Shown here piece by piece: positions 11,609-32,636 of a stretch of 64,000 nucleotides of DNA. The notes below the pieces were generated by a model. That model made no database searches, was not told the DNA's origin, and saw only the letters and a list, made by a program, of their open reading frames with translations. Source of the stretch: Acanthacorydalis orientalis (Eukaryota; Arthropoda; Insecta; Megaloptera; Corydalidae). The DNA lies in assembly GCA_034766995.1 (NCBI GenBank), contig CM068317.1, forward strand, positions 49,128,425 through 49,192,424, written 5' to 3'. Position 1 is the stretch's first letter, and every line of letters begins with the position of its first letter. Made by a program: the position numbers and the translations under genes.

Positions 11609-12046
11609 TCTAGTCTTGTATAAACACCACCTGGAATACATTTTCTTATAAATATATGTGAGATCGGATGAAAACTTTTACATACGAGCTCATTACTCTT
11701 CAACAATTTGAGGTGTCGGGATGTAACGAAAAGAAATAACCTTTTGGTCATCGTGCACATAAATCTGTTTAGTTTTACCAGTCTAGATGGAATAGTGAGA
11801 GAAAATATGGAGCCATGTGTGTATGCTTAAAGCAAGGTCATTTCAATGCTTAAAACAACCTAACTATAATCGAATATAGTTATACATGACAAGTGAGATC
11901 TAGTTACAGTATTTAATAAAAGTTTATGAGCATGACCTACTACTTCAAAGATTGCACTAGAAGCTTCATTTCTTCTTCATTTTCTACTCAACATTTCTAA
12001 CCATTCAAGGATGGTGAGCTCGCGTTTAAAACTTTTCAGTGCCTTC
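11609..12046 (-). pseudogene. Duplicated fragment of the SANBR 3' end (intron plus start of last exon)
   Basis: Matches 18708-19146 along its length: TCTAGTCTTGTATAAACACC, TTTGAGGTGTCGGGATGTAA, GAGCCATGTGTGTA and TTTATGAGCATGACCTACTA occur in the same order in both. In the SANBR locus this covers the intron before the last exon, its acceptor CAG and about the first 20 coding bases of that exon (encoding Val-Tyr-Thr-Arg-Leu). Here the acceptor and those codons are preserved with substitutions, but the rest of the exon is absent, so the copy is a non-functional partial duplication lying 7 kb downstream of the gene. Confidence 0.85.
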
Positions 12047-12095
12047 TTGTATATTAATTTTGAGCATTTCTAGTTAAAACTCTAATAAATATTTG

Positions 12096-12285
12096 TTATT
12101 TTTTTTACAAGACGAATCGTGGGAACAAAGAATCTAAAGTGGATTCATTCAAACAGTTATTTGTTATATTTGTCCCGAATTAATTGAATTAACGATTATT
12201 ATCGGCATATCTTTTTATATCGATCATTTAAATCACTAAATCAACCCTCACCCATTCCTTCATACGAATCTATCTCTTCTAATTT
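12096..12285 (+). repeat. Diverged repeat, copy 2 of a pair
   Basis: Second copy of the 11407-11600 repeat, about 689 bp downstream, same orientation. Confidence 0.6.
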
Positions 12286-12439
12286 TGGGTTTTTCGAGCT
12301 AGAACCCTGAAAATTTTTTTTTACGAGACGAATCGCGAGAACAGAGCGAAATCAATTTGTTACTCTAGGAACGATCGTATCGTCATCGAAACGCGAATAA
12401 GCAATAATCGAAAATTACCAATAATACTCAATAATCGAA

Positions 12440-13060
12440 CATGTTCGATCAGAAGTTTTTTTTTGCGAAGGCGTGAAGAAGAAGAACTGAAAAGATACCA
12501 CTCTTCCACTTTCCTCCAGCGTACGACACTGTTTTATCGTTATTTAAGAATAGACCTTTTCTCTAGATTCCATAACTGTACATCATCTCGAAATAGAGCA
12601 ATCCGAGTATTTTTCTTTTATTTAATTACTGTTACGACTACCTCTGACGAAAACGTTACATCGTCAGCCCGAAGAATACCGACCGTCGAGCCAGGACAAG
12701 CCAAGAAATATTGTGTAGGTTCAGCGACCGCCAGTTTGCACCTACTCACAGATGTCACAAGCCCGCAAGGCGCTCCGTGTCTGCGTTTCGTCATATCGTC
12801 GTCGCGCCGCCCGAGTGAGATCTAGACGCGGTTCGATCGACGAACGGTCGTCTTTTGTCCGCGCACGTTTCTATCGAAACGGAAACGGGGTCCTTACACG
12901 TGTCGCAACGCGTCCGCACGCCGCGGAAAGTCATTCTAATTACTTTCGTTTTATTATTGAACAGTCGCTAACAATCCAACGCAAATGTGATCCGTTTTGT
13001 GAACGCGCAATTATCGCGATTCAGTTGTCTTCGTAACGACGGCGCTGATTGATCGTTATC
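12440..13060. other. CpG-rich stretch, possible promoter region
   Basis: Locally CpG-rich, especially 12650-12960, in otherwise AT-rich DNA. An arthropod-type initiator TCAGTT occurs near 13020 on the plus strand, with no TATA box at the right spacing. Open frames on the plus strand are rich in Arg and Ser and match no family. I see no coding exon I can support. Confidence 0.35.
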
Positions 13061-13487
13061 CACTCAGCTGTCGGTTTTTAAAAAGGATATGTTTCTTAAG
13101 TCGTGCGATGCTATTGATTATCTAATATCGGTTTTTGATCGTGTGACTTGAAAGTCCCGCCAGTGAACGGACATTAATGTATATCAGGTTATATCAGTCT
13201 AGAATTTTAAATAGATTTTCCATTGGCTTTAGTCTGTACATCAAGGAAAACCCCATTTCAGTCAAAATAAAGTTCTCAAAAGCTTGTTCAATTTTTAGAA
13301 ATATTTATTGCAAAGAACTAGCCAAGCAATTCAATATGTGTTGCAACAAAATAAATGATCAGCAGAGTTTTATTTTACATCACGGCTACTAGATTTATTT
13401 AAATATGAGATTAAAAATTTACAGAAAAGATGGTAAACTGTCCTTGATAATAATGTCGATTATATAATTGATTACTTATAAGTACCT

Positions 13488-13489
<2 letters not shown>

Positions 13490-13532
<43 letters not shown>
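13490..13532. repeat. (TA)n microsatellite
   Basis: About 43 bp of TA dinucleotides. Confidence 0.95.
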
Positions 13533-13534
<2 letters not shown>

Positions 13535-13865
13535 GTATACAGGTGTATGAATGTTTCTGTAAAATATTATGTTATTTAAAATGCGCAACGGAAAAACGTG
13601 CAAAAGCAATTCCGAAATAAAACGAAATCCTTTAATAATCCTATTGTTTACGGTTTTGACAAAACGAAATATGATTGACGATAAATAATTTACTCGCGAG
13701 TGTGACATATACGTAGGTGACGCGGAATAATTGGGGCGAGGGGAAGGGGGTGTTTGTAACTTTTTTCAACGTGCCGAGCTTCGGCAGGCGGCGTGTGTGT
13801 GTGTTTCGACAGAAAAAGTTCCTTTTTCGCACGTCCATTCGCTACAACTGATTTCTCTGCACAGA

Positions 13866-13924
13866 ATATATATATATATATATATGTATGTATGTGTATA
13901 TATATATATATATGTATGTATGTG

Positions 13925-14001
<77 letters not shown>

Positions 14002-14002
14002 G

Positions 14003-14068
<66 letters not shown>
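13866..14068. repeat. Long compound (TA)n/(TATG)n microsatellite
   Basis: About 200 bp, the longest simple repeat in the window. TA runs are broken by TATGTATGTGTA-type blocks. It is open in several frames and reads as poly(Tyr-Ile), an artefact. Confidence 0.95.
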
Positions 14069-14071
<3 letters not shown>

Positions 14072-14639
14072 TTACAATTACAGTTTCAACGACATATTTG
14101 CTTATTGATGTAACTTTGATTATATTTAAGATTAATTAATAAACTGATTGTGCCACTAAGAAGTGTGTTCAAATATGTGTTAATTTAGAATCTAATGTAG
14201 GGAAAAGTAATTATCTTTTTAATTGTGAAACATAAATATTAAAGAACAAAATGATTTTCTTTCATGAAGATCAGTTCACAGGCTGTGTTGACTGAATAAA
14301 TTAAAATGAAAATGGAATATCATGGTCTTCATTATGAAAAAGAGAAGCATTTCAAAATACAAACAAAAAAATATTACATACACTACTTAAACTAAACAGT
14401 AAAATTTTACATTCCCGTAATTCCTGATCAAAAACGTTCAATTGTGAAAGAGAAAAAAAATATGTTGACGAAATGAGATTATTCTGTACCTTGATCGACT
14501 GAACGCAATGATACGCAATAAACGTTATTGAAAAACGATCAATAATCAAGTGGATATTTTCTATCGAGATTTTTTTGAGATTTGTGAATGTAATAAAAAT
14601 TAATTCTAAAAATGGTTGTGTTTCTATTGAAATGCACAC

Positions 14640-15745
14640 TAATATATTAAAACAGACAACGATATAACAATCTGCATTCACTCATCCATAAGATGGCTGG
14701 TTTGTTTATTGTCCGAAAAGAATAAGATGATGGAATACATAATTGGTGTGAAAGAGAAAGGTTTACACACCTTATAGACAGTCTGAGTTCTTTTATTCAA
14801 ATCTATCAGTTGGCTCTGACGTCGACACACTTGTATATTCAGAAATGTTTAATAATTCATTATAGGGAAAAAGAAGAAATATTTGGATGAAATGAGATTA
14901 TTCTGTAGCTTGCCGTACTGAAGAGAATTGCATCGTTATCGAAGCACAGTGAGCGATAATCGAAAAATATTAATAATCAATTGTTTAAATTTGTGATTAG
15001 AAATTACTGGTCTGTAGGAACAATATCACGTCAAAGCCAACTGATTGATTCGAATAAAAGTGGCCAGGTTTTCTACAAGTGTATAATTCAGTCTTTCTCT
15101 TTTATACCGGTCATATGCTATCTACTTATTCTTTTTCAACAATAAACAGATCTGTCACCGTATGAACCATTAACATACATTGTTATTTAGTTATTCGTTT
15201 CGATACATTAATGCATATATTGATATAAATACTATTATTTTCACAAATTTTATGGATTGTACGAAAAAATCGTTTATGAAAACGGATACTGAATTCGTTA
15301 TATTTAAAATCAACGTCAAAACCAACTGAAAAATTGATCGAAAGTATACAGTCATCTACAAGATATACAATTACAGCAAAATACTGAAAAAATAGTACGA
15401 GCCGTTTCATAATTTTCATATGTGTAAATTGTATATAGAGAAACTTTTTTTGGCAAACTATGTTAATATTTATAAAGCGGTTCATGAGAAAGTAATTATA
15501 TTTAAATGAAATTTTGTTCGATGCGCGATCCGGTGTCACTGGACAATAACAGCAGAGCAAAATCAAAGCCTACTAAAACATTTGAATACAAGTGAATAGA
15601 TTTTCTGTCAGATATGTAACTCAATCTTTCTCTTTCACGCTAATAACGTATGCTATCTTCTTATTCTTTTTCAACAATAAAGATAAAAAATTTTAAATCA
15701 TGAATGTATATTGATGTGACGTTATCTATTTTGATACATTAATGC
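14640..15745 (-). repeat. Right arm of a ~1.1 kb inverted repeat
   Basis: Reverse-complement copy of 6255-7291 across its whole length, with one extra block of roughly 85 bp near 15320-15405 (after AATCAACGTCAAAACC) that the left arm lacks. The two arms are about 7.3 kb apart. No gene inside. Confidence 0.85.
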
Positions 15746-16879
15746 GGACTTTTATAAAAAAAAAACACCATCATTGTTAAAAATTCTGTAGTTTGTGGGG
15801 TCGTGTGAAAATTTTATCTGTGAAAGAAGACACTGATATCAGTATCTTTAAAATGATAACTGATGTTTTTCAAAAAGAAAATCCTTCTTTTTAACGACAC
15901 TTGTATTTATGCATCTGTTCATTTCGCGATAAACAGACAATTGATCTAGTCATTTCTGAAAATTAATGATATTACAGAACTTCCCCATGTCGTCACGGTT
16001 ATCGTTCAAGCTCACGCATTTGTTTCAATATATATATATATATTACAACATTTATTTTTCCCTAATGACAAACACTTCGACGAGTACTCGTCCGATTATT
16101 TATAATTATATATTTATCAACAAGACCGATTTCGAATCACTTTCGATCCGTCGAGTGGCATCGATAATAAAGTAAATAATCAGTGTATAATATGTATAAT
16201 TATTATCTCTGTCGTTGTACACGGGGACTCAAACAGACGACAAATGGCGCTACATACGGAGAAACATGCGTCGACAGATGCGTCCGGACGTGTCATCGCA
16301 ACACCCAGGGGATGGAAACGACTGATAACGCGCGATATAGCAATAAACAATCGTACGGAGTACGGAACAGATATCAACCGTATCCAAACACGCCGGACAT
16401 CGAGTGTGCTTGTTCTGTGTGTTTTTTTTTTTAATTAATAATCCGTCCAGTTTGCTAATTGCGTCGTTCTCGCGCCGATACGACAGTCCCTTCTCTCGCT
16501 TCGACGGCCTGACGCCGTCGCGTTTTGAGAACAATCCCGACGACGGTTTAAAATTCAAACATATTGCCATATTGTGGCAGATGTGGCCGATGTTTGATTT
16601 TCATTTTACAGAAAAAAAAAATGTTCACGGCTTTATCTCCACTGCACGTTTATCTCTGTTAATTAATCGATGCATTATTGTCGTTCTAATAAATTTAATT
16701 CGTACTTTCGAGTGTGTATTCGAGATATCATTATTAAAATTTGCACATTAATGCGCTAAATAAATAGTAGAAGAGGTCATGAATCCGTTACAAAACAGCG
16801 TATGTGCGAACTTGAATTTAGAAATTAGTTTTCATTCTTTTCTAATCATCTTTCCAGATAAATTTATAATAAATGACCT
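15746..16879. other. Non-coding DNA with a CpG-rich patch
   Basis: 16200-16540 is CpG-rich and open in several frames, but no frame shows a recognisable domain. It may be a promoter or a diverged exon. The rest is AT-rich and featureless. Confidence 0.4.
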
Positions 16880-17830
16880 GATTTCAACTCGAGAAAATGA
16901 CAAGTTTTAAATTGAAATGACATTAATGACGTTTATATATATATAAATAAAATGTGTAAATATGTATTATATATATATATATATGAAAATTACAATAATT
17001 TAATTTTATTAATTACAATTTTCAATACACTTTCGGAGTTTTGAACGTGACGATATAGAAAAAAATTCAATCATTGTTCATATAATGGCAATATTGTAAA
17101 ATAGACGAAAAAAGTGTAAGAGGATACTGTAAATAGAGAGTCTGAAAGAGAAAGACTGACTACGACCATATCGTATAAATTTAATTGCAATACTACTTAT
17201 TATGATTCCCGGTTTTTTGAAAAAAAAATTTCCAGGGCATAACAGACATTTAAAGGTAATCAAAAAATTTCAAATACCACATTATACAACTAGCAATTAG
17301 GAAACCGCGGATAACTACCGGCAAACGGTATAGGCACCGCCATAGTTTTATGTATCAAACCGGACCCACAAGGCCATGTATTTAAATTATGAACAATAGA
17401 ATGTATTTGAATTTGAATACTTATTATGATAAAACATTTGAATATGAAAATGTTTTGATTTCAACTTGAGAAAATGAAAATTTTTAGACTGAAATGAGAT
17501 TATTTTCGATAAAAATTAATAAATTATGTTCAAGTATGAATAGAAAACGTAAACAATTATTATATATATATATATGTGTGAAAATTATAACTATTTAGCC
17601 TGATAATTGCAATTTTGAATACTTTTAAAATGTTCAACGTGACCATCACCTTAACAAAATTCAGTTCTGGTTTATGAAGTTAGCTGATTTGCATACTGTA
17701 GGAAAAACGAGTTAGAAAATAACAAAAAGAAAGAGTGTGAGAGAGAAAGAGCGAGTTGCACGTCTTATAGACATCTGTAATACTTTTGTCACCAGCAACC
17801 TTTGATGCTACTAGATTTTTATATCTAGCA
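16880..17830 (+). repeat. Diverged tandem duplication, period about 580 bp
   Basis: Text around 16880 (GATTTCAACTCGAGAAAATGA) recurs at 17459 (GATTTCAACTTGAGAAAATGA). Both are followed by a short (TA)n tract, TTACAATTTTCAATAC or TTGCAATTTTGAATAC, then TGAACGTGAC or CAACGTGACC. A GA-rich block (AAAGAGAAAGACTG or GAGAGAAAGAGCG) also recurs. No coding capacity. Confidence 0.6.
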
Positions 17831-18582
17831 ACTTAAGGACTGTAAAACCAATGAAATTTCGATTAAATACAACAAATTTCCCTAAAACGGTACAGTGAAA
17901 CTGAATGAAATTCTATACAAACTTCATTCTGTACATAAAGTACACGCTAATAATTAGAAATAATTTTGTTTCTTAAAATAACTTATTGATATTGTATTCG
18001 ATTTGCTCAAGTTCTGACACTGGCTAAATTCACTTTCACAAATGAACGCCTCTTTTTTCTAATCGAAAATGTTCCATGGTTCATTACTGTTTATTTTCGA
18101 TTGTCTTTTATGAATTTCGATGACGATTCCATCATCTTCAGAGTGCCAAGACATAGAAAAAGACTTTTCTGTGCCTTGGCGTCGTTTAATGAATCAATAA
18201 GCCAGAAAAGTTGTTTGTGATTTGTATGGATAAGAAAAGATTCATTTGTGAATTATACTACTGTTTTTCTATAAGAGTGCTTGTAAAAATATTGAAAGTT
18301 CAAACTACAATCTCTTTCAAATAGTACAGAGAATCGATTGTATCTCCAATACTTGCAAAATACCTCCAAAACAAACATATTAGTGTTGTAAGTAAAGTAT
18401 ATGATACGTAAACAGAAATGTGTAACGCGGTCGCCTGTCACTCTTAATTAATATTTGAAAAAGACACGTACCTTTTTAAGTCCGTCGTAATATCTATTTT
18501 CTTTATATACAAATCGAATAAATACACATTATAACAATCGAATAATTAATAATTATCAACGAATATACGATGTGCGTCGCCG

Positions 18583-27822
<9,240 letters not shown>

Positions 27823-28585
27823 GCTGATGTGATACGTTCTGTAGTTTTATTTAAACGTGTCTGTGAAACAGATATAACACTCACAAAATGTAACTCGATT
27901 CGTAAATGAAAACGATTATAAAACAAGTACTGTGCAACTGTACACACCTGGAATAAAAAAATGTAAATACTGGTCAGGTATGAAATGTTTGTTAGTCGAG
28001 TATTGATCAAACAACGTGCATAGCAGGTGTCCAGACAAGTCTCCAACTTGACATTTAACAATTTTTCTTTAATTTGAATTCAACTGAAATTTTTCTACCG
28101 GGTATATTTCCTGGAAAAAAACGAATTATATTTTAGAACACAGGACCGGTTCTATGATAGAAGTTAATTATTTTATTTTTTGTATAGAACGGGGAGATGT
28201 ATCTCGAACTGATCGTTTCTCGTTTCATTTATATTTTTAGAATAATGTTATTTGAAAATGTTGTTACCTGATTAAATTGCCAAACTAGTGTCAAATTATT
28301 TTTCCAAGCCTACTGAAACTATCAAGATTGCTTTCCTTTTTGTTTGTTTGTTTGTTTGTCTGTTTATTCATAAAACTGATCATAATTACTGTATTTGTAA
28401 ATTCATGTTTATTTGGGCGTATTATAAGATTGCAAAACAAGTCAATAAAAAAAGTAAGATGATAGTTTTTCTCATTCTGAACGTGTGTTTGAGATTTAAT
28501 CGTTTGTTTGTTTACTGAATTGAAATGTACAAATGGAGCAAAGTACCATTTATAGCGGGTGTGTAAGACTTTTGTCTTAAATTTT
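27823..28585. other. SANBR upstream region
   Basis: AT-rich, with a short (TTTG)n run at 28339-28360. No TATA box at a convincing distance from the SANBR start. No other gene seen. Confidence 0.45.
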
Positions 28586-28599
28586 GCATGGCTTGCAAA

Positions 28600-29360
28600 C
28601 ATTATTGAACGAAAATCCGTTATAGAGATAAGATGAACTAGCAGAAGAACTAGGAATTGATCGAGCAAGTTTCGAGATGGTCGCATGAGATGGGAATAAA
28701 TCAGAAGTAAGAAAAATAGGTACTGCATGATTTCTTTGAAAAAACAGCATTGGTCGTTGGCTCGACACATGCGTGTTATTGTTTGCTATGCAACGTATGA
28801 AGGGCGTCTGCGGAAAATTGTAATCGGAAACGAAAAATACATTATGCGCGTTAAATCCTACATGCACACGTTCATGGGCAAACCTCCGTTAGCCATCAAA
28901 ACCAACGGGTAAAACCGGACATCTATGCCGAACAAGATATTCTCTGCATCTGATGAAACATGAAGAATGTGCTACTATACGAACTCCTCGAAACGGCTGA
29001 AAGCGTTACTGCCTACGGATACGGTCGTCCATTTTAACATTGCGCCGAAGAAGTGATACAGAAAAGATCATTTATTGGACAAAGAAATCATACGGTTGTC
29101 TTGAAACAAGACAACGCAGGCCGCATGTCGCTCTTTAGACTCAACAAACTATGTTTAATTTAAGCTGGCAACCACTTCCGCGCGCGGCATATCTGTCCAC
29201 GTTTTAGGATTATCATTTATTCCGGTCGATACAGAAATGTTCAGCTTGACAGCGCCTTCGAATTGTGACTAAGATACGAAGATGGATCGACGATTTCATT
29301 GCCTCGAGCCGATGTGTTTCTTTGGCGAAGGAATAGGAATTAGCGAGGATATATGAAAAG
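28600..29360 (+). pseudogene. Second decayed mariner transposase
   Basis: Heavily frameshifted but collinear with mariner: GIDRASFEMV near 28660 (end of the DNA-binding domain), LRKIVIGNEKYIMRVKSYM (the FLHRIVTGDEKWI-type first Asp region, Asp changed to Asn), HTVVLKQDNAGRMSLF near 29095 (second Asp motif), then DYHLFRS-like and RRWIDDFIASS near 29280-29310. Several stops interrupt it. It differs clearly from the copy at 9.4-10.0 kb, so it is a separate mariner lineage. Confidence 0.75.
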
Positions 29361-30308
29361 GTCCAAGAATAAAAAAAAAAAAACAGAAACTAATTTAATG
29401 AACGAATTTTATTTTACTTATTATGACAATAAGGACAAAGTTTGCTAGAAAAGACTAAAACTTTTGCACACAACAAATAATCTCCCTATCTATCACTCTC
29501 TCTTTTTCTATATATATATATATATATACACACTTATGTACATAAACTCACATGTATTTCTTTCTTGTACTTCAGATATATGCCGTTAAGCATGGAGTCA
29601 AGTTGATGCTCATCACAGAAGATATTTGTAATTGTTTTGTTTCATAACTTTGTTATTATTTTTTTTTGTTAAATATATTTATTAATATTTAATCATACTT
29701 ATTAAAGTATGATTGAACTGTGTTTTATTATCCTGATATTTTATCTCTCTTATACTGTCACACAAGGAAACACATATGCACTCAGCATGCATTACTCTAG
29801 CTTATTGGACGCTAACGGACTAAGTTGCCGGCGCATTTTTAAACCACAAATATCCTATCTATCCAGGGTATGATAGCTGAAGTATTTGTAGGTACTATAT
29901 TAAATACCAAACTTAACGTTGAACATTAAACTCGCAATATGTTCAACAAGACGTGTGTCAAATAATAAGATATAAAATGTACTTGAAAATTGAGATCAAG
30001 CTCCAAGTCTAAGTACAAATAATACAGTCAGATATACTCGTAAAGAATCGATACATACTACACATTATAAAAAAACTAATAAATTAACATCATTGTTGAG
30101 AGATAAACAACATTTAATGCTTATGAATAAATTAATAATATAAAATAAGCGTCTACTAAATTAAGTGTAGTTCAATGACAGATTTTTAGTTGTGGTTTAA
30201 CAACGACGGCCAATCACTCACAGCCATAACGAATTTTGTCTAAATTCACTTGGATTTTGCTACAATTTTGGAAATTGTCAAATAATAACTGCATTAAGAA
30301 CGATTTAT
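29361..30308. other. AT-rich DNA before the satellite arrays
   Basis: No gene or element recognised; a short (TA)n tract at 29510-29527. Confidence 0.5.
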
Positions 30309-32636
30309 CGACATTGTCTAAAAATCAGTCAGATTTCACGACGATTTTTTGACAATATCCAAAAATCGTCGTGTAACCTGACTGATTTTTAGACAATGTC
30401 CAAAAATCTTCGTGAAACCTGAGTCATTTAGAGACAATGTCCAAAAATCGTCGTGAAACCTGAGACATTTTTAGACAATGTCCAGAAATCGTCGTGAAAC
30501 CTGTCATTTATAGACAATGTCCAAAAATCGTCGTGAAACCTGAGTCATTTTTAGACAATGTCCAGAAATCGTCGTGAAACCTGTCATTTATAGACAATGT
30601 CCAAAAATCGTCGTGAAATCTGAGTCATTTTTAGACAATGTCCAGAAATCGTCGTGAAACCTGTCATTTATAGACAATGTCCAAAAATCGTCGTGAAACC
30701 TGAGTCATTTTTAGACAATGTCCAAAAATCTTCTTGAAATCTGAGTGATTTTTAGTCAATGTCCAAAAATCGTCGTGAAATCTGAGTGGTTTTTAGACAA
30801 TGTCCAAAAATCGTCGTGAAATCTGAGTGATTTTCAGACAATGTCCAAAAATTGTCGTGAAATCTGAATGATTTTTAGACAATGTCCAAAAATCGTCGTG
30901 AAATCTGAGTGATTTTTAGACAATGTCCAAAAATCGTCGTGAAATCTAAGTGATTTTCAGACAATGTCCAAAAATTGTCGTGAAATCTGAGTGATTTTTA
31001 GACAATGTCCAAAAATCGTCGTGAAATCTGAGTGATTTTCAGACAGTCCCAAAATTTTCGTGAAATCTGAGTGATTTTTAGGCAATGTCCAAAAATCGTC
31101 GTGAAACCTGAGTCATTTTTAGACAATGTCCAAAAATCGTCGTGAAACGTGAGTCATTTTTAGACATTGTCCAAAAATCGTCGTGAAACGTGTGTCATTT
31201 TTAGACAATGTCCAAAAATCGTGAAATCTGAGTGATTTTCAGACAATGTCCAAAAATTGTCGTGAAATCTGTGTGATTTTCAGACAATGTCCAAAAATTG
31301 TCGTGAAATCTGAGTGATTTTTAGACAATGTCCAAAAATCGTCGTGAAATCTGAGTGATTTTTAGACAATGTCCAAAAATCGTCGTGAAATCTGAGTGGT
31401 TTTTAGACAATGTCCAAAAATCGTCGTGAAACCTGAGTGGTTTTTAGACAATGTCCAAAAAACGTCGTGAAATCTGAGTGATTTTCAGACAGTCCAAAAA
31501 TTTTCGTGAAATCTGAGTGATTTTTAGGCAATGTCCAAAAATCTTCGTTAAACCCGTCTCATTTTTAGACAATGTCCAAAAATCGTCGTGAAATCTGAGT
31601 GATTTTCAGACAATGTCCAAAAATTGTCGTGAAAACTGAGTGATTTTTAGACAATGTCCAAAAATCGTCGTGAAATCTGAATGATTTTTTGACAATGTCC
31701 AAAAATCTTCGTGAATTCTGAGTGAGTTTTGGACAATGTCAAAAAATAGTCGTGAAACCTGAGTCATTTTTAGACAATGTCCAAAATCGTCGTGAAACCT
31801 GAGTCATTTATAGACAATGTCCAAAAATCGTCGTGAAACCTGAGTCATTTTTAGACAATGTCCAAAAATCTTCGTGAAACCTGAGTCATTTAGAGACAAT
31901 GTCCAAAAATCGTCGTGAAACCTGTGTGATTTTCAAACAATGTCCAAAAATCTTCGTGAAATCTGAGTGATTTTTGGACAATGTCCAAAAATCGTCGTGA
32001 AACCTGAGTCATTTTTAGACAATGTCCAAAAATCGTCGTGAAATCTGAGTCATTTTTAGACAATGTCCAAAAATCGTCGTGAAACCTGAGTCATTTTTAG
32101 ACAATGTCCAAAAATCTTCGTGAAACCTGAGTCGTTTAGAGACAATGTCCAAAAATCGTCGTGAAACCTGAGTCATTTTTAGACAATGTCAAAAATCGTC
32201 GTGAAATCTGTGTGATTTTCAGACAATGTCCAAAAATCGTCGTGAAATCTGAGTGATTTTCAGACAATGTCCAAAAATTGTCGTGAAATCTGAGTGATTT
32301 TTAGACAATGTCCAAAAATCGTCGAGAAACCTGTGTGATTTTCAAACAATGTCCAAAAATCGTCGTGAAATCTGAGTGATTTTTAGGCAATGTCCAAAAA
32401 TCGTCGTGAAACCTGAGTGGTTTTTAGAAAATGTCAAAAAATCGTCGTGAATTCTGAGTGATTTTCAGCCAGTCCCAAAATTTTCGTGAAATCTGAGTGA
32501 TTTTTAGGCAATGTCCAAAAATCTTCGTTAAACCCGTCTCATTTTTAGACAATGTCCAAAAATCGTCGTGAAAGCTGAGTCATTTTTAGACAATGTCCAA
32601 AAATCGTTGTGAAATCCGACTCATTTTTAGACAATG
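30309..32636 (+). repeat. 41-bp satellite, left arm of an inverted array
   Basis: Head-to-tail copies of a 41-bp unit reading GATTTTTAGACAATGTCC, then AAAAATCGTCGTGAAATC, then TGAGT, roughly 55-57 copies. Units differ at a few fixed positions (CATT or GATT start, CCTGAG or CTGAGT, GTCGTG or CTTCGTG). A single unit in the opposite orientation sits at the very left (30309-30345) before the first orientation flip. No coding role. Confidence 0.97.

Larger units (their letters stand above)
13061..14639. other. Non-coding AT-rich DNA with large microsatellites
   Basis: Apart from the (TA)n tracts at 13490-13532 and 13866-14068 nothing is recognisable. Confidence 0.5.

Noticed and set aside
13731..14139. 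Open frames on both strands rich in Tyr-Ile
   Set aside because: Translation of a (TA)n microsatellite; the same artefact occurs at 1262, 8601, 25440, 58581 and 60005.
15183..15566. 127-codon minus-strand frame in the right inverted-repeat arm
   Set aside because: The matching part of the left arm does not preserve the frame, so no selection for coding is visible.
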